From NCBI RefSeq assembly GCF_002155965.1, contig NZ_MUMH01000003.1:1-56859 (forward strand): a DNA stretch of 56,859 nucleotides, given 5' to 3'. Positions 50,823-56,859 of the stretch are shown piece by piece. The position numbers and the translations under genes are program-made. Position 1 is the first letter of the stretch. The number at the start of each line of letters is the position of its first letter. The notes under the pieces are model-generated. The model saw only the letters and a program-made list of their open reading frames with translations. It was not told the DNA's origin and searched no databases. The DNA comes from Allokutzneria sp. NRRL B-24872 (GTDB lineage: Bacteria > Actinomycetota > Actinomycetes > Mycobacteriales > Pseudonocardiaceae).

Positions 50823-50914
50823 GCCAACTCACCTCCCAAGCGCTCGCTTGGACCCCGTAGCCTCACAGCGCGGGCGGCAGCTCGGGCCGCCTTCTCGACG
50901 CTGAGAGGACAGGC

Positions 50915-51673
50915 ATGCAGATCACCGACACCGCTGCGATCGTCACCGGTGGTGCTTCCGGCCTCGGGGCGGCCACGAGCCGCGCCCTCGCCGCCAAGGG
51001 AGCGCGCGTGTTCGCGCTTGACCTGGAGAACTCCATCAAGACCGCCGACCAGGTGGACGGCGTCACCTACGTCGAGGCCGACGTCACCAACGCCGAGCAG
51101 GTGCAGGCCGCCATCGAGCAGGCCAGCGCCGCCGGCCCGCTGCGCGTGGTGGTGAACTGCGCGGGCGTCGGCTGGGCCGGCCGCATCCTGAACAAGGCGG
51201 GCGAGGCCCACGACTACGACCTCTTCCGCAAGGTCGTGGAGATCAACCTGGTCGGCACGTTCAACGTGATGCGCCTGACCGCAGCCGCGATCGCCACCAC
51301 CGAGGAGCTGGCGGGCGGCCACCGCGGCGTCATCATCAACACCGCGTCGGTCGCGGCCTTCGAGGGCCAGATCGGGCAGATCGCCTACTCCGCGTCCAAG
51401 GGCGGCGTCGTCGGCATGACCGTGCCCGCCGCGCGCGACCTGTCCAACAAGGGCATCCGCGTGATGACCATCGCCCCCGGCCTGGTCAACACCCCGATGC
51501 TGGCCGGTGTCGACGAGAAGTTCCGTGAGGGCCTCGCCGCCGGTGTGCCGTTCCCGAAGCGCCTCGCCGAGCCGGAGGAGTACGCCAAGCTCGCCGCGAT
51601 GATCGTCGAGCACGACTACCTCAACGGCGAGGTCATCCGGATGGACGGCGCCCTGCGGATGGCGCCGCGCTAG
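50915..51673 (+). CDS. Short-chain dehydrogenase, 3-hydroxyacyl-CoA dehydrogenase-like
   Basis: 252 residues. [12 protein letters not shown] is the NAD-binding glycine motif, NCAGV is the stabilising motif, the catalytic serine is in [11 protein letters not shown] and the YSASKGG Tyr-Lys pair follows. The set [14 protein letters not shown] and the length resemble type II (HSD10-like) 3-hydroxyacyl-CoA dehydrogenases, so fatty-acid beta-oxidation is likely. AGAGGAC precedes the ATG. It converges on the nuclease gene. Confidence 0.92.
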   Translation: MQITDTAAIVTGGASGLGAATSRALAAKGARVFALDLENSIKTADQVDGVTYVEADVTNAEQVQAAIEQASAAGPLRVVVNCAGVGWAGRILNKAGEAHDYDLFRKVVEINLVGTFNVMRLTAAAIATTEELAGGHRGVIINTASVAAFEGQIGQIAYSASKGGVVGMTVPAARDLSNKGIRVMTIAPGLVNTPMLAGVDEKFREGLAAGVPFPKRLAEPEEYAKLAAMIVEHDYLNGEVIRMDGALRMAPR

Positions 51674-51680
51674 AGACGCA

Positions 51681-53372
51681 TCAGAGGTCGCCCGCGAACG
51701 GGAGTTCGTGGGCGCCCTCGGAGCTCATCCAGCCGCGCAGCGTCCACGTGGCCATCACGTCGTCCTCGTTGTACTCCAGCAGCCGCCGCCGCTGGTCGGG
51801 CTGGGGCTCGTCGCCGTCGAGCCCGACCGCGTCGCGGTACCAGCGCATGGAGTTCTCGCCGCCCGCCTCGGGGTCCCGCCAGTGGAAGCCCGCCGCGGGC
51901 GCGATCGTCTTGAGGCCCTTGCCGTTGGCGCACAGGAACTGGTCGCGCACGATGCCGAACAGGTCGACCCACTGGCCGGAGCGGATGAACGACTTGACCT
52001 CGGCGACCGTCGGCACTCCGGGCTGCCCGGCGAAGCGCTCCGCGCTGGAGAGCATCCACCGGTTCTCCGCCAGCTCGTTGTAGCAGTAGGCGCGGAAGCT
52101 CAACCCGCGCGCGCGGGCCCGCACCCGGATGCCGGTCAGCCAGGTCCAGAACTCGCCGAACGAGCGGCCCTCGTCCTCGGTCGGCAGCGGCTCCCAGGTC
52201 GCGAAGGCGCGGTAGCCCTGCCCCTCGTCGACGTCCGCGCCGGAGAGCCAGCAGCCCCACAGGTAGGCGCCGGAGTCGCCGAAGCTCTCCATGTCCACGT
52301 CGACCTCGACGTCGGCGCGCGGCACGTCGATCCGCTCGACGCGGCGCACCAGGTTCATCCCCCGCAGCCACGCGCGGGCCAGCAGCACGGAGTCCTCGAA
52401 CGGCATGCCCACCAGGGGAACCGGCGGCTCCGCGCGCGGATCGAGCTCGGCCAGCTTGTCCACAGTGGACACTCCGACGCCGCGCAGTGCCGTCGCGTCC
52501 TCACCGCGCACCACCAGGCTGACGTCGCGGGTGTCGCGCAGCTGCGACTCGCAGGTCTGCCACCACGGGCACGTCCGGCACTCCACGATCCGCGAGGGCC
52601 TGGCGAGCGGGTCCGCCCCCGCGCGCGCCGCCCGCGCGACGGCGAGCCGGTCAGCGAAGCGCGCGTCGTACTCCGAGAGCGCAGTGCGGCCGTTGGGCCA
52701 GGTCGGCGCGTCGAGGTCGTGCCAGAGCACCACGTCGGCGTCCATCCCGATCACGCCGCCGGTCGCCCGCCCCGTCGCGGCGAAACCACTCGCCTGCAAC
52801 AGCCGCGTCGCGTGCGCCAACCTCAGCTGGTCACGGGGCTGCGGGCGGACCTTGCGCAGCGGGTCGGAGCGCGCGCCGCCCGGGTAGGGCAGGCTCAGCG
52901 GCGAGGTCCGCGCGCCGGAGCCGGGGTCGGAGACCTTGTGCCGCACCACGATCAGCGGCACGTAGCCGCCGTAGGGACTGCGCACCAGCAGTTCGACCCC
53001 GCCGCGACGGCCGCCGAGCGGGTCAGCGGGCAGCAGTCCACCCCACACGTAGGGCGCACCAGCGGAGAGCAGCGCGAGGGTGACGCGTTCACGGTCGGCG
53101 GCGGACTCCCCCGCGGGCACCTCCGCCCACTGCGCTCCGAGGCCCCGCGCGAGCCGGTCGGCGACCGTCCTGCGGTGCGCCTGGGCGTCGGCCATCCGCT
53201 GGGCACCGGCCGGGTCCGTCGGCGCCTTCGGCACGTCCGCCATGTTCGGGTCGTGTTCCAGGTGCACGCGACGTCGGCAGCGGTTCACCACCCCCGCGTC
53301 CAGCAACACCTGAGAACTCACATACCCCAGGGTAGGTGTCCTGCCGAAGACCGGTCGCAGGTACTCCGACAT
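51681..53372 (-). CDS. TM0106-family RecB-like putative nuclease
   Basis: 563 residues. The N-terminal half is a RecB/Cas4-like domain with the iron-sulfur-type cysteines CRTCPWWQTC near residue 273. The C-terminal half is an RNase H-like exonuclease domain with VDVDMES and NELAENRW, ending YNEDDVMAT, the second acidic site. These are the marks of the TM0106 family. Function in the cell is not known; DNA repair is inferred. Start is uncertain: ATG at 53372 or GTG at 53321 (VSSQVLLDAGVV, which many relatives seem to begin with). A GTCCACAGTGGAC lies at 52458. Confidence 0.87.
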   Translation of the reverse strand: MSEYLRPVFGRTPTLGYVSSQVLLDAGVVNRCRRRVHLEHDPNMADVPKAPTDPAGAQRMADAQAHRRTVADRLARGLGAQWAEVPAGESAADRERVTLALLSAGAPYVWGGLLPADPLGGRRGGVELLVRSPYGGYVPLIVVRHKVSDPGSGARTSPLSLPYPGGARSDPLRKVRPQPRDQLRLAHATRLLQASGFAATGRATGGVIGMDADVVLWHDLDAPTWPNGRTALSEYDARFADRLAVARAARAGADPLARPSRIVECRTCPWWQTCESQLRDTRDVSLVVRGEDATALRGVGVSTVDKLAELDPRAEPPVPLVGMPFEDSVLLARAWLRGMNLVRRVERIDVPRADVEVDVDMESFGDSGAYLWGCWLSGADVDEGQGYRAFATWEPLPTEDEGRSFGEFWTWLTGIRVRARARGLSFRAYCYNELAENRWMLSSAERFAGQPGVPTVAEVKSFIRSGQWVDLFGIVRDQFLCANGKGLKTIAPAAGFHWRDPEAGGENSMRWYRDAVGLDGDEPQPDQRRRLLEYNEDDVMATWTLRGWMSSEGAHELPFAGDL

Positions 53373-53378
53373 CGATCA

Positions 53379-53389
53379 CCAATCGTTGG
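53379..53389. promoter_or_regulatory. CCAATCGTTGG dyad between nuclease and DUF6474 genes
   Basis: The same 11-base perfect dyad occurs at 3950-3960 before the symporter operon. It lies seven bases before the upstream candidate start of the nuclease and 72 bases before the DUF6474 start. Confidence 0.35.
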
Positions 53390-53460
53390 CCAGCGCGTTG
53401 CGCTGCCGTGCGGGCCGCTGCGCCATAGTGTGGCCAGGAGATCGCGGAGGTGACGGCAGG

Positions 53461-53904
53461 ATGGCGCGCAAGCGGCGAGTTCCCAAGCTCACGGCCAGCA
53501 ACACGAAGAACCTGATCGGCGTCGGCAAGGTGCTGATCCCGGTGCTCGCGCCGATCGCGCTGAAGGCCGCGTCGGTGGCGCGCGAGCGCTACGACCAGAT
53601 GCGGGCGCGCAAGCTCGGCGTCCCGGTGGACAGCCTCGCCCAGTTCTCCGGCAAGGGCGGCGCGCTGCACGCGCGCCTGGTCGGCGTCGGCAACGCGATC
53701 GGGGACCTGCGCACGAGCGGTCGCTCGACGCCCGAGGCGGACGAGTTCGCCGCGGACAGCGAGCAGCGGCTGGTCCAGCTCGCCTCAGCCGTGCGGGCCG
53801 CCGAGCGCATGCCGACGGCACGTCGCAAGGCGGCCCACCAGAGCGTCGCGGCGGAGCTGGACCGGATGGAAGCGGAGCTGCTGCGCCGCTTCGGGGTCAG
53901 CTAG
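53461..53904 (+). CDS. DUF6474-family protein
   Basis: 147 residues starting MARKRRVPKL, with GGAGGTGACGGCAGG in front. A very basic start (residues 1-22), a hydrophobic stretch VGKVLIPVLAPIALKAAS and a helical, charged rest fit the DUF6474 family of actinobacteria. It may be membrane- or nucleic-acid-associated; nothing more is known to me. It shares the four bases CTAG with the stop of the converging binding protein. Confidence 0.82.
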   Translation: MARKRRVPKLTASNTKNLIGVGKVLIPVLAPIALKAASVARERYDQMRARKLGVPVDSLAQFSGKGGALHARLVGVGNAIGDLRTSGRSTPEADEFAADSEQRLVQLASAVRAAERMPTARRKAAHQSVAAELDRMEAELLRRFGVS

Positions 53905-54887
53905 CCGCGCGTCACCACGGGCCCGGTCAGCGTGACGAAGCCCTGCTCGACCAGCCAGTTCCGCGCCACGTCCGCGGGGTCCTTGCCCTCGACGTCCACC
54001 TTGGCGTTGAGCCTGATCATCACGTCGTTGGTCAGGCGGTCGGCGATCGGCTTGATCACCTCGGCGATCTCCGGGTGCTTCTCGTGCAGCTCCTGGCGGA
54101 TGTTCAGCGCGGCGTTGTAGCGCGGGAAGAACCGCTTGTCGTCCTCGACGACGGCCAGGTCGAGCGCGAGGATGCGCCCGTCGGTGGTGAACACCTCGCC
54201 GAAGTTGCAGATCTTGCTCTCGGTCATCGCCGGGTAGATCGCACCGGTGGCCAGGGTCCGCACGCTGTCCTTCTTCACGGAGAACCCGTAGGTCTCCTGC
54301 AGCCCGGGGAACCCGTCGTTGCGGTTGGCGAACTCGGTCTCGACGCAGAAGGTCGCCTCCGCCGGGTTCTCCTTGGCCAGCCTGGCGATGTCCGAGGTGG
54401 TCCTGATGCCGAGGCGCTGCGCGTTCTGCTTGGTCATGGCGAAGGCGTAGGTGTTGTCCAGCGGCGCCATGTTCACCCAGACGACCTTGTTCTTCTCCAG
54501 GTCGGCCTTGCGCACGGCCTCGAACTGCGCGGCGGCGTCCGGGATCGCGTCGGTGTTGCCGAGGTAGCTGATCCACGAGGTGCCGGTGTACTCCCACACC
54601 AGGTCGATCTGCCCGCTGGTCAACGCGTCCCGCTGCGAGTTGGAGCCGGAGATGTTGGTCAGGTCGCGGACCTTCGCGCCCGCCGCGGTCAACGCGAACT
54701 CCGCGAGGTAGCCCAGGATGATCTGCTCGCTGAAGTCCTTGGAGCCGACCGTGATCTCCACGTCCCGCAGCTGCGGGATCGGCCGGATGCTGCCGGGCTT
54801 GACCTCCAGCGGCACCGACGACCCGGCCGACAGCCCGCAGCCCGACAGCAGCGCCACACTTGCCAGTACAGCGACAAGCTTCTTCAT
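53901..54887 (-). CDS. Glycine-betaine/choline-type ABC transporter substrate-binding lipoprotein
   Basis: 328 residues. The signal peptide ends in the lipobox LLSGC, so the protein is anchored to the membrane by its first mature cysteine. The OpuAC domain has VGSKDFSEQIILGYLAEF at the start and WEYTGTSWISYLG, the ligand-box aromatics. It binds a quaternary amine such as glycine betaine, carnitine or choline. GAGGGGG precedes the ATG. The start overlaps the permease stop. It is the last gene of a four-gene operon. Confidence 0.93.
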   Translation of the reverse strand: MKKLVAVLASVALLSGCGLSAGSSVPLEVKPGSIRPIPQLRDVEITVGSKDFSEQIILGYLAEFALTAAGAKVRDLTNISGSNSQRDALTSGQIDLVWEYTGTSWISYLGNTDAIPDAAAQFEAVRKADLEKNKVVWVNMAPLDNTYAFAMTKQNAQRLGIRTTSDIARLAKENPAEATFCVETEFANRNDGFPGLQETYGFSVKKDSVRTLATGAIYPAMTESKICNFGEVFTTDGRILALDLAVVEDDKRFFPRYNAALNIRQELHEKHPEIAEVIKPIADRLTNDVMIRLNAKVDVEGKDPADVARNWLVEQGFVTLTGPVVTRG

Positions 54888-55645
54888 CGCAGCCCCCTCG
54901 GTCCGAGCAGTTGTTCCGCCAACGCGCCGAGCCAGTCCACGAGCAGGGCCAACGCGACCGCGAGCACCGCGCCGACCACCAGGACCGACGTGCGCCGCAG
55001 CTTGTAGCCGGTGTCGATCATCACGCCGAGCCCGCCGCCGTCGACGAGCATCGCCAGCGTCGCCACCCCGACCGCGAGCACGAGCGCCGTGCGCAGACCG
55101 GCCAGCACGAACGGCACGGCGAGCGGGAACTCGATGCGCCGCAGCACGGAGAAGCCGGACATGCCGATGCCCCGGCCCGCTTCGACGAGCGAGGGATCGA
55201 CCTGCTGGAGGCCGACCATCGTGTTGCGCAGCACCGGCAGCAGCGCGTAGAGCGCGGTCGGCAGGACCACCACCCAGAACCCGGTCCACCCGGTGGCCAG
55301 GAAGAACAGCACCAGCAGGCCGACGGCGGGCGCGGCCTGGCCGATGTTGGCGATGCCGAGCACCAGCGGCGCGAGCGGCTTCGCCCAGCGGCGGGTCAGC
55401 ACCACGCCGAGCGGCACCGCCACCACCAGCACGAGCGCGGTCACCACGGCGGTGATCTCCACGTGCTGCCAGGTGAGCGAGAGGATCGTGGAGGCGTTGA
55501 TGCTGCGCTTCTCGATCTCGTCGAGGTCGCTGCCGAACGCCCACGCCAGCACCACGGCGACGATGCCGAGCACGATCAGCGGCTGGGCGAAGAGCCTGAT
55601 CCGCTCGGCCCGGCGCGAACCGGGCTCGGCGGTCGGCGCGGTCAC
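54884..55645 (-). CDS. Compatible-solute ABC transporter permease
   Basis: 253 residues from a GTG with GAGGAGG upstream, five or six membrane helices and the permease loop EAGRGIGMSGFSVLRRIEFPLA that contacts the ATPase. The segment GQAAPAVGLLVLFF is typical of OpuCB/OpuCD permeases. It overlaps the genes on both sides by four bases, so all subunits are translated together. It is the second permease of the operon. Confidence 0.92.
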   Translation of the reverse strand: MTAPTAEPGSRRAERIRLFAQPLIVLGIVAVVLAWAFGSDLDEIEKRSINASTILSLTWQHVEITAVVTALVLVVAVPLGVVLTRRWAKPLAPLVLGIANIGQAAPAVGLLVLFFLATGWTGFWVVVLPTALYALLPVLRNTMVGLQQVDPSLVEAGRGIGMSGFSVLRRIEFPLAVPFVLAGLRTALVLAVGVATLAMLVDGGGLGVMIDTGYKLRRTSVLVVGAVLAVALALLVDWLGALAEQLLGPRGLR

Positions 55646-56772
55646 GCCCTGGCCTCCTCTCGGAGCTGGCGGATCGTGGTCATCACCGTGTCGATGTCCA
55701 CCACGCCGACGTACTCGCCACGGGTACCGACCACGACCGCCTGGCCGTCGTCGTCGGTGAGGATCGCTTCGAGCGCGTCCTGCAAGGTCGACGCCTCGGA
55801 CACGCTGTCCTCGACCGGACGCCCTGCCGTGCGCAGGGACTTCCCCGGCCCGAGGTCGCGCGCGGACACCCACCGCAGCGGCCTGCGGCGCGCGTCGAGC
55901 AGCAGCCCGCTGCCCTTGCCGACGCGCTCGCGCAGCTGCTCCGGCGAGTCGTCGACGGTCGCGGTCGGCACGTCGCCGTGCTCGACGTCGCGCACCCGCA
56001 ACAGCGTGAGCTGCTTCAACGAGGCGCCCGCGCCGACGAATCCGGCGACGGTGTCGTCGGCCGGGTTGGCCAGGATCGCGTCCGGGGTGTCGTACTGGAG
56101 GATCTTCGAGCGGTCGCCGAGCACGGCGATCCGGTCGCCCAGCTTCACGGCCTCGTCGAAGTCGTGGGTGACGAACACGATCGTCTTGCCCAGCTCGGAC
56201 TGCAGGCGCAGCAGCTGGTCCTGGAGGTTGCCCCTGGTGATCGGGTCGACCGCGCCGAAGGGCTCGTCCATCAGCAGCACCGGCGGATCGGCCGCGAGCG
56301 CCCTGGCCACGCCGACGCGCTGTTGCTGGCCGCCGGAGAGCTGGCGCGGGTAGCGGTCCCGGAACTCAGCTGGCTCCAGTCCCACCAGGTCCAGCATCTC
56401 CTCGACCCGGTCGGCGATCTTGTTCTTGTCCCAGCCGACCAGCCCGGGGACCACGCCGACGTTCTGCCCGACGGTCATGTGCGGGAACAGGCCAGCCTGC
56501 TGGATCGCGTAGCCGATCCGCCGCCGCAGCTGGTCCGGGTCGAGCTTGAGCGCGTCGTCCCCGCCGATGGTGATCCGCCCGCCGCTCGGCTCGATCAGCC
56601 GGTTGATCATCTTCATCGTGGTGGTCTTGCCGCAGCCGGAGGGGCCGACGAAGACCACCGTCTCCCCCGCCGGGATGGTCATGGTGACCTCGTCCACCGC
56701 GGCGCTCTTCTGCCCCGGGTAGCGCTTGCTGACGTTGTCGAGGTGGATCTCCACACCGGTCTTGCCGTTCAC
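55642..56772 (-). CDS. Compatible-solute ABC transporter ATPase with CBS domains (OpuCA-like)
   Basis: 376 residues. GTG at 56772 (VNGKTGVEIHL) is chosen because GGGGGATTCG stands in front; a longer in-frame version adds 14 residues. Walker A is GPSGCGKTTT, the signature LSGGQQQRV and Walker B LLMDEPFGAVD. The last 110 residues carry a CBS-type module, seen in OpuCA/ProV where it senses ionic strength. It powers uptake of betaine-like osmolytes. The start overlaps the stop of the permease at the right edge. Confidence 0.94.
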   Translation of the reverse strand: MNGKTGVEIHLDNVSKRYPGQKSAAVDEVTMTIPAGETVVFVGPSGCGKTTTMKMINRLIEPSGGRITIGGDDALKLDPDQLRRRIGYAIQQAGLFPHMTVGQNVGVVPGLVGWDKNKIADRVEEMLDLVGLEPAEFRDRYPRQLSGGQQQRVGVARALAADPPVLLMDEPFGAVDPITRGNLQDQLLRLQSELGKTIVFVTHDFDEAVKLGDRIAVLGDRSKILQYDTPDAILANPADDTVAGFVGAGASLKQLTLLRVRDVEHGDVPTATVDDSPEQLRERVGKGSGLLLDARRRPLRWVSARDLGPGKSLRTAGRPVEDSVSEASTLQDALEAILTDDDGQAVVVGTRGEYVGVVDIDTVMTTIRQLREEARA

Positions 56773-56859
56773 CGAATCCCCCTCGGGGTGGTCAGTCGAC
56801 CGACGAGCACCCACAGCCCGTCGATCACCAGGGCCAGCACGATCACACCGAGGGTTCCG
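56769..56859 (-). CDS. First permease of the compatible-solute ABC operon (C-terminal fragment)
   Basis: Cut by the window edge. Only the last 29 codons are seen, GTLGVIVLALVIDGLWVLVG followed by RLTTPRGIR and a stop. This is a final membrane helix and basic tail like those of OpuCB/ProW permeases. The stop overlaps the ATPase start (GTGA), confirming the operon order permease, ATPase, permease, binding protein. Confidence 0.85.
   Translation of the reverse strand, partial: GTLGVIVLALVIDGLWVLVGRLTTPRGIR

Noticed and set aside
1-56859. CRISPR arrays, insertion sequences, prophage
   Set aside because: No regularly spaced direct repeats, transposase, integrase or phage structural genes were found in reading both strands.

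Overview
This 56.9 kb window is very GC-rich. It has frequent GTG starts, overlapping stop/start codons and F420- and DasR-type features, which together point to the chromosome of a filamentous actinomycete, most likely a member of the Pseudonocardiales (Lentzea/Saccharothrix/Allokutzneria type). That placement is inferred from gene content and style, not from a database search. I see no insertion sequence, prophage, integrase or CRISPR array.

Layout. (1) 1-1.8 kb: a rhodanese, and a SigE-family ECF sigma factor with a membrane partner. (2) 1.9-12.4 kb: a carbon-acid module. It holds two sodium:solute symporters, each with a tiny membrane partner, a LytS/LytTR two-component system with an S49 peptidase gene between kinase and regulator, and a divergent lutABC lactate-oxidation operon. 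(3) 12.4-24.8 kb: housekeeping and secreted functions. These include a DNA glycosylase, a TetR repressor with a clear operator pair beside its hydrolase, tRNA-Gly, an F420-type oxidoreductase, a crotonase, an SGNH hydrolase, a chitinase and an LPMO (both with DasR-like sites), NUDIX, LysE, two tail-to-tail toxin-antitoxin modules and MsrA. (4) 24.9-38.7 kb: what looks like a cell-envelope glycan locus. It encodes a polyprenyl-phosphate GT2, a flippase-like membrane protein, a GT-C-like membrane protein, a membrane protein with six T-Q-V-V repeats (possible phospho-threonine/FHA sites), a 1206-residue methyltransferase/kinase-like/coiled-coil/GT2 fusion that resembles WbdD chain-length terminators, a GT2-GT4 fusion and a pyruvyltransferase-like protein. 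A class A beta-lactamase-like protein and a small secreted protein sit inside it. (5) 38.7-45.9 kb: an intergenic region with DnaA-box-like repeats, a transketolase-like enzyme, an operon of an aspartate-rich exported protein with a two-component system, then a secreted alpha-amylase facing a small secreted protein with a tendamistat-like cysteine pattern. (6) 45.9-56.9 kb: gamma-glutamyltransferase, DoxX, UDP-sugar dehydrogenase, aldo/keto reductase, a 33-residue membrane protein, an SDR, a TM0106-type nuclease, DUF6474 and an OpuC-like compatible-solute ABC operon that runs off the right edge.

The best candidate for an undescribed system is the glycan locus, centred on the translationally coupled pair at 28360-33326. 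A second unexpected signal is a dispersed intragenic palindrome, GTCCACAGTGGAC and relatives. It is always read as Ser-x-Val/Leu-Asp and often uses codons that are rare in this genome, which suggests selection on the DNA itself.
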